The notes under the pieces: generated by a model | Told to the model about the DNA's origin: nothing | The model's database searches: none | What the model saw: only the letters and a program-made list of their open reading frames with translations | Assembly (NCBI GenBank): GCA_029204225.1 | Contig: CM055098.1 | Span: forward strand, 7,032,746 to 7,096,745 | From: Diphasiastrum complanatum | Taxonomy: Eukaryota; Streptophyta; Lycopodiopsida; Lycopodiales; Lycopodiaceae | Length of the DNA: 64,000 bases | Direction: 5' to 3' | Position numbers and translations under genes: made by a program | In this document: positions 45,683-56,806 of the stretch, piece after piece | How the letters are laid out: the number at the start of each line of letters is the position of its first letter | Numbering within the stretch: the first letter of the stretch is position 1

Positions 45683-46841
45683 AACATGTCTTGTGATGCA
45701 ATAGTACGGATCATCTATTGTATCGGCTTGCTGGAGTGCCAAGAGTGATCACATGTTTTCAGTACATAAATATCAAAACAAAAATGCTTTTTTTAAAGGC
45801 ACTATAAGCAAAACATGCCCGGTGGGTATCTTGACAGATGGCACTAGCACAATTTCTTGCTCTTTTTGTTTAAAACAACAATCAATTAACTTTTTGATAG
45901 GATCTAGTGCAGTATGCAGATGACCTCAACAATCACCATAGCTATACACCACTCAAGCTCTCATAGATGGCACAACAAAAGTTAATGCATTACAAAGGAA
46001 AAATTGTACATATAGGGAACTCACAAATTGCATGTCCTTGACAAGTGTCCTAAAATTGGCCTACCACCTACCAAACTAAGGTCAAATCCAGTATGGTCAA
46101 ATTTGACCGACAAACTCGAGACATGCCTCTGAGTATAGCAAGTATTGTAGAAACATTGTACAACTAATTTTTCTACATGTGGCTACTTGGCTAATCCAAG
46201 TAAAAAGTAGAAAAAATATATAGGAGTAGGTATTAACCTAGCTTAACAAGTAGGCCTTTTCTTTTTTTTCCCAAAGAGAGAGAGTGAAGAATCAAACCAT
46301 AAAATTCAAATGATCGATGAAGTGAGAGCTTTTTAGTCTTTTATCTAGGAGTCTTGTTTCTTTTGGGAAGTGACACAAAAGTATAACTTGTGAAACTTAT
46401 AGGATAGTTTATTTCAAATCCTATCTATCAAGTTTTGAAAGGATTTTGTTGAGTTATAGATGCTCTCAAATTTTTGCCTTTGACTATCTATGTTCTGATA
46501 TTTTCTTGAACATTGTGATAATTGCATAGAGGCATGCAACATTTATGAAAATTGCTCATATAATTAAAGTCTTGTCGCATATAGTATCTTTGATGATAAA
46601 ACTATGAATAATTTCAAAAAAAAAATTGTGCACAAGTTTAATTAATCTTTTTCTAAAGGAATTTTTTAGAGTTTCTTAGGCTGCACAATAGAAGCTATGT
46701 CTCTCTTGGGTAGAAAATATGATTTATGTTTCCCTTGGCTTCTATGATTAACCTCTTGGTTTTTCGTGACATCATTCAAGTTGTTACCAAATTATATGGC
46801 TTATTGAAGTTTTTGCATGTATTTTTTATTTTACCTTGTAT

Positions 46842-46887
<46 letters not shown>

Positions 46888-47650
46888 TCTATAGTAGAGA
46901 TGCACTTACTCCAAAGTGAATTATAGCTAAACATTGCGTTTGGTATAAGTTGCTTTGGCCATTGTTCTTAGATGCCTTGTGTTTCGATTATGGTGAATCA
47001 TAGAAACAAGTCTATTTGGATAAAGCTTTTTTATTATGTGGAATCAATAGTATGTCTATATGGGCTTAATATGCCATGTGCTTTGATGATACTAAAAAGT
47101 AATAAAAAAAACTTATAAATGTATTTTCATTTCCATTGTAATTTTGTTGTATTCACACTTTTTTAATCTCAAGCTGGTCATGTGTATGTTTCTTAGTTTG
47201 TAGTTTCAATAAGCACGTCATGCTTTCTCTTGACATTCTTCAAAAAGTACAATCATCCTCGTTTGTACCAATTAAAGATACTTTCTAGATTTATACGTGT
47301 AGTCTTTTGTCCTTCCAGATGCAATTTTTGGAGGACATCCATCAATGTCAATGTAGAATTCCAAGAATGTTTTTTTAAGTCTTTAGCTACAACTAACTCG
47401 CATTGAATGCTATATGCTATATTAATTACAACCGCCTTGTAACTATAAATACATGTACGAAGTAGGCGGACTGTCAACGAAAGTCGTTGGGTCCGGATTT
47501 CCGACCGACAGTATCAAAATTTTATAGTGTATCAAATTTATACAAAGGATTGAGAAATGTACACTGGGTCGAAAAATATGTATAGGTTCGGATAAATCAA
47601 ACCCAATTCGATCTGATCCAGGTCAAAGACGCCGAGATAATTTTTGCCTC
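45683..47650. other. Unassigned AT-rich region
   Basis: No recognisable domain. It contains an (AT)n microsatellite at 46845-46884. Near 47470-47510 a CGTTGGGTCCGGATTTCCGACCG-like GC-richer stretch could be a CACTA subterminal repeat, but no CACTA terminal motif was found, so the left end of the CACTA element is unknown. Confidence 0.45.
46845..46884. repeat. (AT)20 microsatellite
   Basis: A pure AT dinucleotide run of 40 bp. Confidence 0.95.
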
Positions 47651-47659
47651 GATCTGATT

Positions 47660-49300
47660 GATTATTCCTTTTTGACAAGAGTTACATTGGGTTGGCTCAG
47701 AAAATATGATACTAGATTTTTTGACCTTCTACTCAGAAATTCGAGCCTTCCCTTTTCATAATTTTGTATAGCTTTCAGGATGCTCATTAATGAATGGATT
47801 TGAGAGTATTCATGCATGCCCCAATGATTGTATTTTACACCGAGACAAGTTTGAGAAGGCAAGCACGTGTCCACAGTGTGGAAAACACTTTTATAGGCAA
47901 GATCTACAATGAGACACCATACATGCCAAAGTGGTAAGACATTTTCCCATCATACCCAGGATACACCATATGTTTAAGTGCAAGTCCATAGCAAAGCTTA
48001 TGACATGGCATTCAAGCAATCGTTCCTCGGACAATACTATGAGGATCTTTGTTGATTGTCCATCATGAAATCATGTGGATGTAACCTGATGTGAGTTTAG
48101 GGATGAGCCTGACCATTTGCATTTGGGGTTGGTGATGGATGGCGTGAATCCATTCAGATTGTACTTTACTATATCATGGTCCACTTGGTTGGTTGTCCTT
48201 GTGAATTACAACACTCTTCCTTGGCTAAGTATCAAGAAGAGTCACCTAATGCTTGCCCTTCTTATCTTGGAAAAGTACAAGGCCAAAAATATGGACATGT
48301 ATATGGCTCCCTTGATAAAAAGATTCTGTGGCAAGGAGGTCAAGTGACTGATATAACAAGACCACGCAAACAAATAGATTTTGTGGTGAAGGGAATTTTG
48401 ATGTAGACGATGCACGACTTTCTTGGATATGGAGAGTGTTTCGGTAAAATTTTGTTTCTATTGGTTTATGGTATTAAATCTCTTGTGTATGCACAAGAGA
48501 TTTAAATCTCTTGTGTATGCACTAATTTTCTTTCAATTCAAACATTACGCTCACAATTAAGTCAATTGTTTTGTTTCAATGCAAGGCTCCAAACTAGTGG
48601 CTATAGTGCATGTCTCATTTGTGGCGAGTATCTGCGAGCGTCACTCACAACATCTGCAAAAGATGGTTTATGAGGGCCACACTCGATACCTTCCACCAGA
48701 TCACCCTCTATGCGATGGGCTTGTTGGTCAATTTTTCCATGCCATGAAGGTACATCATATATTTGGGCCGATTGCCATTTTTTTTGTAATATTTACTCTC
48801 TCTAGATCTTTTTTTAGCAATAATCTCAATTAAATGTGTGCGCTTGTTTCTTAATCTTGAAGGCAAGTGATTAGCTTCAAATTTGGAGATCCAATCAAGA
48901 TCCAAGGCGCCTCCCTCCTGGTATGAAGAGGTTATCAATATTTCATGAACTTCCATATTAGAGAAAATTGTTAATAAACCATCTTTTGGACCGAATGCAC
49001 ATATTCAAGAATGTAGGTAGCAAAATTTGGGAGCACTTGACTGGTGCCAAAGAAAAAAAAGTTGCACGAGACAACTTGAAGGAAATAGAAAAAATGGTCG
49101 ATTTGTGGCCACAAATGATTGGGAATTCAATTGTTCTCCCAAAGGCTCCATGGATCTTCTCTAGGAGAGGAAAGACGATTGTAAATAAGGCAATAGCCTC
49201 ATTTCAAACTCCAATAGGACACATGCAATGCCTAAAGGGTTCCGTCACATGTGACAACAAGCTAAGTGGACTAAAGTCTCATGACTAGCATAAATTTTTA
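47660..49300 (+). pseudogene. CACTA (En/Spm) TNP2-type transposase, N-terminal two thirds
   Basis: Plant TNP2 motifs occur in the family's order: HACPNDCILHRDKFEKASTC with CPQCGK (zinc motif, from 47811), FKCKSIAKLMTWH, HLGLVMDGVNPF (48117), LPWLSIKKSHLMLALLI, VVKGILM then TMHDFLGYGE, YEGHTRYLPPDHPL, LSIFHELPY, DRMHIFKNVGSKIWEHL and TPIGHMQCLKGSV with GLKSHD (49288). Two likely introns lie at about 48447-48583 and 48751-48863. Several frameshifts and stops (in RIFVDCPS, after GILM) show decay. The C-terminus resumes at 58755 beyond the nested copia elements. Confidence 0.9.
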
Positions 49301-49385
49301 CAGGTTTGCATGTTTTCTTATGTTGCCTAAATCTCATGAGTATTACAACTAATAGCATGTCTTGTTTCATGATCAATAGGCATAT

Positions 49386-49823
49386 ATGTATCTCAATGAC
49401 AGACTTTATTTATTCAAGCCTAAGAGGAAGTCAGATCGAAAGCAGGATCGTGATCAGCAAGTAGAAGGAAGCAGCAAAGGTAAATGGAAGAACAAAGGGA
49501 GGTCGAAACAACAAGGTGGAGAAAAGAAGACATGCATGAGGTGTAGATGCGAAGGACACACAGTCGACTCATGTTGGCTCAATCCAAAAATCGAGTGTAT
49601 CCACTGCCACAAGAAGAGTCATGCAGCCATGGATTGCCGCCTGAATCCAAGAAACAAATCAGCACAAAGCAGACAGGAGAACGATAATAGTTTGTCCTAT
49701 GTCAAGGATCTAGAGAGCTCGAAAATGGGCGAAGAGAGATCGAACAGAAATAATTTGACTGCCTACATTTGTGCAGACGTGTGTGCAGTGTCAACAACTG
49801 ACACACATGAGGTGAGGGCCTAG
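49386..49823 (+). pseudogene. Copia 7 gag C-terminus with two CCHC knuckles
   Basis: The open frame has a Lys/Arg-rich region and two intact zinc knuckles, CMRCRCEGHTVDSC and CIHCHKKSHAAMDC, 10 residues apart. Most copia gags carry one knuckle. Copia 6 has a degenerate version of the same pair, so the two elements belong to one lineage. The gag N-terminus is missing. Confidence 0.88.
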
Positions 49824-50770
49824 ACTCAGAAGCTAGGACTTGAAGATCTAATCCTGTCACATCAAGACGAATCATGTCTGATTTTCGAAGTGCAGATCCA
49901 TCAAGATTCATTGTTCTTGGAAATGGATCCAAACATCAAGTGAACGATATTGGTTCACTATGGCTCAACACGAATGGCAGAGACAGACGACTCGAAGACA
50001 TTCTGTTTGTGTCTACACTGCAGCAGGACTTGCTCTCTGTGGCAAGAATTGTTGATGCAGGAATGCGTGTGACGTTTTCTGATAAAGCATGCAATGTTGT
50101 TGATGCTAGTACCAGTGCCCTGATCACTAAAGGTAGAAGAAAAGGTAATCTATATCACCTGAAGGTACGCCTACCTATAGATCAAGTGCATCAGACTCAT
50201 GATGATTCGCCAGACACTCTATGGCACAGGAGACTATGCCATATGAACTCAATGGCACTCTACCAAGAAAGCCATCATGGAGCAATTACAGTGGTCAGCA
50301 TCTCGAATGCGAACAATTTGACCACCTGTGATGCATGTCTGAAGGGTAAGATGTCATGCAATCCATTTGTCAAAGACTCCTACAGAGTGACCACGATTCT
50401 AGAGTTGGTGCATTCTGACATCTGTGGGCCTTTCAATGTGATCTCAGTAGGAGGCTCGAAACATTACATTACTTTCATTGATGATTATAGTAAATTTGCT
50501 AGAGTGTATTTTATTCAGAATAAATCAGAAGCACTTGACAAATTCACAGTATGTGAATTGGGTAGAGAAATGCACTGGCAACAAAGTGAAGCAGATCAGG
50601 ACAGATCGGGGTGGCAAATACATCTCAAATCGCTTCACTGACTTTTGTGATGATCGTAGTATCATTCATAGAAGAACTGCAGCTTACACACTACAGCACA
50701 ACGGTGTTGTAGAAAGAAAGAATAGAACTTTGATGGAAGCTACCAGATGCATGATGGCCTACTCGAAAGC
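49824..50770 (+). pseudogene. Copia 7 protease remnant, pre-integrase and integrase core
   Basis: The protease active site is not readable, but FIVLGNGSKHQVNDIGSLWL follows as in other copia proteases. The 255-codon frame then has LQQDLLSVARIVDAG, LWHRRLCHMNSMAL, CDACLKGKMSC, LVHSDICGPF (first Asp) and FIDDYSKFARVYFI. A frameshift near 50560 leads to IRTDRGGKYISNRF (second Asp) and HNGVVERKNRTLMEA (Glu). The D,D,E residues are all present but in two frames. Confidence 0.9.
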
Positions 50771-51433
50771 TCCAAGAGTACTGTGTGGGCTGAAGCAATA
50801 GCTACAGCTGCATACATTCAGAATAGGACAGGGAAGTCAGGTGTCCCTCACACGATACCACACGAATTGTGGTGGGGTAGAAAGCCCAACCTAGCTCACA
50901 TCAGAATCTTTGGTTGTGCATCTTACGCACATATTCCTAATAAGCTTCAAAGGAAGCTTGATGAGAAAGCTGAACAGGGATATCTGGTAGGATATGACAA
51001 CAATTCGTCATACTATGGAGTCTACATGCCAGACACAAACACTGTGAAGACAGTCAGAGATGTTAGATTTGATGAGAGTAGAACAATGGCCAACGATGAT
51101 CCTATCAGCAATGAGGTTCTTGAAAGACAGTACTATGATCTGCCACCAGTGACAGAGGGAGCAGAAGACGAATACAAAAACAAAGATTTTCGAGTCGCTT
51201 CGCATTCGAGTGACGAATCAGAAGACGAAAGATTCAAAAGACAGCCTTTTGCTACGGAAACTGTAGACCAAGATGGATCCGGACCTAGTAGAGCAGGCCA
51301 AGACAAAGGCATTGCCATTCTAGGAGGATTTCCTAGAAGGTCGACAAGACAACGAAGAGCGCTAGCAAAATATGTGTCAGGCAACTCTGCTTCCACATCA
51401 GATGACTTCTGTAGATTTAGTGGCAAACCATAG
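50747..51433 (+). pseudogene. Copia 7 integrase C-terminus and linker
   Basis: The 228-codon frame carries TVWAEAIATAAYIQNRTGK, IRIFGCASYAHIPNKLQRKL, YLVGYDNNSSYYGVYMPDTN and a long acidic, Ser-rich linker ending in a basic RRSTRQRRALAKY. The linker leads to the RT after a TAG at 51431-51433. Confidence 0.88.
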
Positions 51434-52480
51434 ACTTTTGAGGAGGCTACCGAATGTCCAGAGAAAGACAAATGGATCCAAGCCATGAACGAAGAGATGG
51501 AATCCATGAGGAAGGACCAGGTATGGACGTTGTAGCCATTACCAGATAAGCGTAAGACTGTTAAATGCAAATGGGTATACAAGCTAAAGTATGGACCAGA
51601 TGGAGATGTCTCCAAATATAAAGCAAGACTTGTAGCGAAGGAATTTTCTCATAGATATGGTATTGACTACTCTGAGGCCTTCTCTCCTGTCGTGAAACAT
51701 TCGTCCTACATTTACTATTTGCATATGCAGCTACTTATGACGTCAGGATCCACATTGTGGACGAGAAGACAGCCTTCTTGCATGGTGAGCTAGATGAAGA
51801 TGTCTACATGGATCAATTCCCAGGATATATCTCGAATTCACTTCCTAATTATGCATGCAGAATGCATAGGAGTATCTATGGTCTGAAGCAGTCAGCTCGA
51901 CAATGGTACAAAAAGAAAGATCAAGTCCTGAAATCCTTGGGATTCAAGCCACTAATGGTTGATTCCAATGTCTATGTGAGAATTACAGATGGGAAGATCA
52001 TCATTGTAGCTGTGTATGTGGACGACACTCTGATACTCTGCAAGAGTGAGAGGCTGATTGCTGAAGTGAAGAATGACATCTCGAAACATTTCAAGATTGT
52101 AGATCTGAGAGAAGTCATGTGTTACTTGGCTTGCAAATCAACAGGGACTATGAGGGAGTAAATTGTACCTTCATCGGTCCATATACACCCAGAAAATCCT
52201 AGAGGATTTTGGAATGTTGAATTGCAAAGGAGCAAATACTTCGATGCTTGCAGGAATGGTACTGACGAACGAAAATTGTTCGAAGACTGAAGAAGAGAGA
52301 GAATTAATGCAGCTCACACCTTACAGAAAACTGATAGGATCGTTGATGTACCTTCTAGATAACACATGACCTAACATTGCTTATGTAGTGCTCAAGATGA
52401 GCCAATTCTGCACGAATCCAAGCTCGACACATTGGAAGATTGCAAAACGAATTTTGCAATATCTTCAATTAACAAGAGAT
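51434..52480 (+). pseudogene. Copia 7 reverse transcriptase
   Basis: Pieces in order are KWIQAMNEEMESMRKDQVW, CKWVYKLKYGPDGDVSKYK, YSEAFSPVVKHSS, then (51757-52161) DEKTAFLHGELDEDVYMDQ, SIYGLKQSARQWYKK and the catalytic VAVYVDDTLILCKSE (YVDD intact), and PYRKLIGSLMYLL near 52330. A handful of single frameshifts and stops break it. Together with copia 5 this is one of two copies with an intact YVDD box. Confidence 0.9.
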
Positions 52481-52792
52481 TATGGTTTGTGTTATTGTCA
52501 TGATGCAGGGTTCCAGATGCTTTCCTATAGTGATGCTAGCTGGGAATCCCTCAAGGACGATTGCAAAAGTGTCTCAGAAGGATGCACATTGCATCAGGAA
52601 CAGCAATTCTCTGGGTCAGCAGGAAGCAGAACATTGTGGCTCAGTCATCCTGCGAAACAAAGTATGTTGCAGCAGCAAAGATGGCCAACGAAATAATTTG
52701 GCTCAAGCAATTCCTTGGCGAATTGGACGAAACAAGAAATGAACCTCTAGTTTTGTAGATAAACAACACATCTGACGAAAGACCCTGTGTTT
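52388..52792 (+). pseudogene. Copia 7 RNase H, first part
   Basis: THWKIAKRILQYLQLTRDYG leads to LSYSDASWESLKDDC, GTAILWVSRKQNIVAQSSC and TKYVAAAKMANEIIWLKQFL. A stop follows VL at about 52756, where the CDN motif should be. The frame is interrupted at 52793 by copia 8 and continues at 57457 with FHSRTKHIAIKYH. Confidence 0.88.
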
Positions 52793-53442
52793 TGTGAAAG
52801 ATTTCAGATCCTTAAGATCCAATCTACTTGAATGATCTTTGGTTAGAAAGAGAAATACACTACCAATTTCACCAATGTAGAAAAATCAGCATCTACACAC
52901 AATTTGAGATACAAACACTAATAGAACTTGATCAAACTTGAATGAAATGATTATGTACAGTTGTTGTCCGTACAAAACCAACAAGCTACTGTATTTCACA
53001 TGTGTGGATCCAAAAATAGCAAATATAGATCATTCTACACATAGAATTGCAAGCAATCACCAAGATAGTGCACCAATGGATAGTAGAACCCAAGAGAACC
53101 ATGTATAAGCATGAAATGAGATAGAGAAGAGAGAAGATGACTCTCTCCACGAGTTACATCCTTTTATAACAGGTCCAAACCCTATTTGGCCACTTGGCTT
53201 TCCCACCAAAATGCTAACCCTACCAATTTTGGGTCTAGATTCAATGTACCCAACTTATTCAAATTGAATCTACTCAAACTCGTATTCTATCTTTCCCACA
53301 CTTTCAAAAAGTGTTTATTCAAATGAAATTTAGACTAATGAACTTTGAAAAGTCAACCTCTAAGTCTAAAACAAGTTTTGGCCTCAATATGCCAAATATG
53401 GAAATATTGCAAAATGTGATGAAACTAGTTGAATCTTTCACA
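52793..53442 (-). repeat. 3' LTR of copia 8
   Basis: On the minus strand it starts TGTGAAAGATTCAACTAG and ends AAATCTTTCACA. It has TATAAAAGG at about 53163-53171 (minus), followed by a CT-rich leader. It matches the 5' LTR base for base except for about 18 substitutions. Confidence 0.97.
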
Positions 53443-54022
53443 CTCCCTCTTCAACTAGTTTTAGCATAGACTTTGATAATACTCCAAGTGAAGTCCTATG
53501 CTTTATGAACAAGTATTTTTCCAATGCTTTGGTGAAGATATCAGCTACACATTCCCTTGAAGACACATGTTGAAGCTCCACCTCCTTTGCAATGACTCGC
53601 TTCCTCACAAAATGATATTGTATCTCAATATGCTTACTCCTAGTATAAAAGATAGGATTGGATGCCATTCTTTGGGCTGATTGATTGTCACAAAAGATGA
53701 TTGGGCTCTCTGAAAAATCCAGCAAGTGAAGATCCTTGATCATCCTCTTGATCCATACCATCTCCTTTGTGCAATGTGTAACAGCTTTGTACTCGGCCTC
53801 ACTAGATGACAATGAGATAGTGGCTTGTTTCTTTGACATCCATGATATAGCTCCATCACCTATGAAAATACAATAAGAACTAATGGATTTCCTATCCATT
53901 ACATCTCCAGCATAGTCCGAATCTGAAAATCCAAAAAAATTAGGTAATGATTCCTCATACAATATGCCAAAATCTTGAGTTCCAATGATGTACCTCAAAA
54001 CTCGCTTTCTTAGCTTCCAATG
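53438..54022 (-). CDS. Copia 8 RNase H
   Basis: An open frame from about 54022 (WKLRKRVLRYIIGT) to the polypurine tract encodes a complete copia RNase H. It has FFGFSDSDYAGDVMDRKSIS (first Asp), SLSSSEAEYKAVTHC (Glu), IIFCDNQSAQRMA (second Asp), FYTRSKHIEIQYHFVRKRV and CVADIFTKAL. All key residues are intact. Upstream the frame meets the module ORF within a few codons, in another frame. Its intactness contrasts with the loss of RT. Confidence 0.92.
   Translation of the reverse strand, partial: HWKLRKRVLRYIIGTQDFGILYEESLPNFFGFSDSDYAGDVMDRKSISSYCIFIGDGAISWMSKKQATISLSSSEAEYKAVTHCTKEMVWIKRMIKDLHLLDFSESPIIFCDNQSAQRMASNPIFYTRSKHIEIQYHFVRKRVIAKEVELQHVSSRECVADIFTKALEKYLFIKHRTSLGVLSKSMLKLVEEGV
53443..53455 (-). 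promoter_or_regulatory. Polypurine tract of copia 8
   Basis: GTTGAAGAGGGAG on the minus strand directly precedes the 3' LTR TGTGAAAG. Confidence 0.88.
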
Positions 54023-55074
54023 CTCCTAGCATAGTTTTTGCCAATAGAACTTTGATCCATCATAAGAATGATCTTCTTCCTAAGAATAGATCTCCTTTCA
54101 ATGATCATGTAATGCTCAAAATAGAAACAACCATAATTGATATAGAGAATAGTGTCCACTTGGGATGCTTCACTATTTCTTACATCAATTTTACATGTAA
54201 AAATGTGACTAGAACATGAAGAATCAAATAGAATGTAAGTGAAATGATTCCACCATGCTTCCAACTCTGAACTCTCTAGAAAAATACAGTAAACAAACAA
54301 TAAATGTGAGTGATCAACTTTTGCTTGCATGTCTCCTCCTTCTTTGTCCTTTGATGCCTTGTATCCACCATGATACTCCATGAATGAGCCTCCATCTTCA
54401 TCTTGCCACAATAAACCATCAAACCTTGGAAATCCATGAGTAGGTGAGTACATAAATGATGCAAATCCAGCACCACATGACTCCATAAACCAAGTAGTTT
54501 GTACTAGTCCATCTTCAAGATCTACTTGACACAAGAAAATGACCATGAATTCACCAAAAATTGACAATCTCCAAGTATTGGCACCAAGTAGCTCAACACT
54601 TGAGAACTTAGCCATGGATGAGTGACATAATGAACCTCCAATAGCTTCATTTTCATAAGCAAAATCATCCAAGAATGCTAGTACAAATCCAACATCAAAA
54701 CAATGCTCACCAATGTAGCTAGTTTTACCATATTTTGACAATTTGCACACATCCACATGAAATTGCTCAAACATGAGATAGAACAAGTAAAGTAAACTTG
54801 AACAACACTTCCTTGTTGCTCCTTTGACCTTACTTGAGTCTTCAATATGCTGCAAAAACAGATCCATAACACCTTATCCAATTACCTCTCCTTTGATGCT
54901 CTTGACTAGCTCCAAATTGCCAAGTTCTCTTTTGACTAGTTGAAGCGCTTTGAGATCAATTTCTTGATCTTCAACTTGATCATCAAAGTCATTGATCGAA
55001 CTTTGTTTTCCAGATCCAATACTTGATTTTACAGCAAGATAACATCCATCCACTTGATAGCTCCATGTACACAA
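54010..55074 (-). CDS. Copia 8 unrecognised ORF module replacing RT
   Basis: One minus-strand frame spans about 355 codons (55074-54010) with a single TAA at 54874-54876; the ATG at 54867 opens 285 codons. No RT motif occurs. The protein is aromatic- and Cys-containing, for example KCCSSLLYLFYLMFEQFHVD, IFGEFMVIFLCQVDLEDG and GLLWQDEDGGSFMEYHGG. It begins where RT should start, after LMKTGT, and ends where RNase H starts. Part of it aligns with copia 9 at 63600-63960. Captured host exon sequence, or a lineage-specific accessory ORF, are both possible. Function unknown. Confidence 0.6.
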
Positions 55075-56234
55075 GAAGATTCTCCAAAAGGTGTTCCAGT
55101 CTTCATAAGAGACCGATACTCAAGATCCATCGCTTGGATCCACTCCTCTTCTTTCCTTGCTTGATCTACGCTTGTAGCCTCATCCAAAGAGGTTAGGAAA
55201 GCAACATAATTTCCAGAAACTACTTGATTACCCTTTTGATCATATGTGAGTCTTGAAGGTACTTGTCTTTCTCTTGATGTTCTCATTGGCTTTTGACTTG
55301 ATGAAGGTCCATCATCACCACCATCCAAAGTAGGATCCTTCTCATCAACATCAAGAATGTTAGATCCATCTACTTTACCATCAATCATGCTTGAAGACAC
55401 CTTTGGAATGTTTCCCTCATCAGAAATGACATCTCTACCAACAATCACTTTGTTAGTAGAAGGAATGTAAACCTTGTAGGCTTTACTCACCTCACTATAT
55501 CCAACAAAAATATCTCTTCTTGAAGATGGATCCTCCTTGGTCCTATCATCAAGAGTAATGTTGACATAGCATGTGCATCCAAAGGTTCTTAGAAAGTTGA
55601 CACGCGGCCTCCTCTTGAATAGCATCTCAAAAGGTGTCCTTCCATTCAAAATAGCACTCGGCCACCTATTGCACAAGAAATTGGCACACAACAAAGCTTG
55701 ATCCCAAAATGGTTTGTCAAGATTAGCACTTAACCTCATAGCTTTAGCACTTTCACATAAAGTTCTATTCTTCCTTTCAGCCACTCCATTTTGTTGTGGG
55801 GTCCTTGATGTTGTATACTCCCTCTTGATCCCATGCTCATCACAAAAGGCCTTGAACTTGTTAGATATGTACTCACCACCATTGTCACCTCTCAAGCACT
55901 TGATTTTTGTGGAGAATTGGTTCTCCCTTGCACTCTTGAACTTGACAAAGACATCATACACTTCATCCTTGCTCTTTAGTAGATAGATCCAACAAAATCT
56001 ACTAAAATCATCAATGAATGTTACATACATCTTAGCTCCACTATTGCTAATCTTGGCCCTCTTGTCATACCTCAATTGATCTTGTTTTGTTGCTGGTCTC
56101 TCCTCCAAACCTACAACAATATCCAAAACATCATTCATCTCAAGAAGTGACTCCATCCTCACTTTCCATAAGGAATAGTTACTTGAGGTAAGCCTATCAT
56201 TGGCTTCCAACATGACTCCAATTGAGGTTGCCAT
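55029..56234 (-). CDS. Copia 8 gag-integrase fusion ORF (401 codons)
   Basis: Residues 1-61 are the gag N-terminus (DRLTSSNYSLWKVRMESLLE). They are fused in frame, at about residue 62-68, to the integrase core beginning AKMYVTFIDDFSRFCWIY. LRGDNGGEYI (Asp117) and NGVAERKNR (Glu153) keep the D-35-E spacing, and FLRTFGCTCYVNITLDDR and the linker follow. The deletion removed the rest of gag, the zinc knuckle, protease, pre-integrase domain and the first catalytic Asp (H-x-D-x-C-G-P). The ORF ends after EEEWIQAMDLEYRSLMKTGT, the first residues of RT. It is uninterrupted, but not a complete integrase. Confidence 0.9.
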   Translation of the reverse strand: MATSIGVMLEANDRLTSSNYSLWKVRMESLLEMNDVLDIVVGLEERPATKQDQLRYDKRAKISNSGAKMYVTFIDDFSRFCWIYLLKSKDEVYDVFVKFKSARENQFSTKIKCLRGDNGGEYISNKFKAFCDEHGIKREYTTSRTPQQNGVAERKNRTLCESAKAMRLSANLDKPFWDQALLCANFLCNRWPSAILNGRTPFEMLFKRRPRVNFLRTFGCTCYVNITLDDRTKEDPSSRRDIFVGYSEVSKAYKVYIPSTNKVIVGRDVISDEGNIPKVSSSMIDGKVDGSNILDVDEKDPTLDGGDDGPSSSQKPMRTSRERQVPSRLTYDQKGNQVVSGNYVAFLTSLDEATSVDQARKEEEWIQAMDLEYRSLMKTGTPFGESSCVHGAIKWMDVILL

Positions 56235-56793
56235 GTAGCAATGACCTGATCTTCTCTTTCAACCTGCTTCAATGCACAAAGCACTCCTTTGAACAACAAC
56301 AAATGCTTTCAAAAGAAATCACCAAGATTTGAAACTATCTCACAAATTCTCTTCCAACACTTATCCAAACAAATCAACACATAGAATCATGGAATCTTGA
56401 TCAACCTATGATCTATCCTCAATCTAATGACTTTTGCCACTTCCTAAGATTGAAACACACTCAAATGATGTCCAGATCCAATCAAAATTAGGGTTTTGAC
56501 AAAATCACAAAAAATTGACTATTCCAAATCTACATGCAAATGCTGAAAATTTGATATGCAATCTATAAGCCACCACTTAGGCTGAACCAATGATCAAAAA
56601 TCGGCCAAATCCAGCATGTGAATTCAAAAAACTGAATTGAACAAGTATATTAGTGTTTTGATCTACAAAAGATCCAATCTACAAAAGCAAAAAATCCAAT
56701 TTTGGTGTAGAATCCTCTCTAGCATGCTCTAGACTTGATATCTTCACCAAATCATTGATAGATCTGATTTTCTCCTTCATAACCTGAAACACA

Positions 56794-56806
56794 AGCTTTG
56801 ATACCA
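56794..56806 (-). promoter_or_regulatory. Primer-binding site of copia 8
   Basis: On the minus strand TGGTATCAAAGCT follows the LTR ...GCACA end. It is complementary to initiator tRNA-Met with one mismatch, and the same element type in copia 3 has TGGTATCAGAGCT. About 560 bp of non-coding leader separate it from the gag ATG at 56234. Confidence 0.9.

Noticed and set aside
54276-54881. Alternative 66-67-codon ORFs inside the copia 8 module
   Set aside because: They are other-frame shadows of the 285-codon frame.
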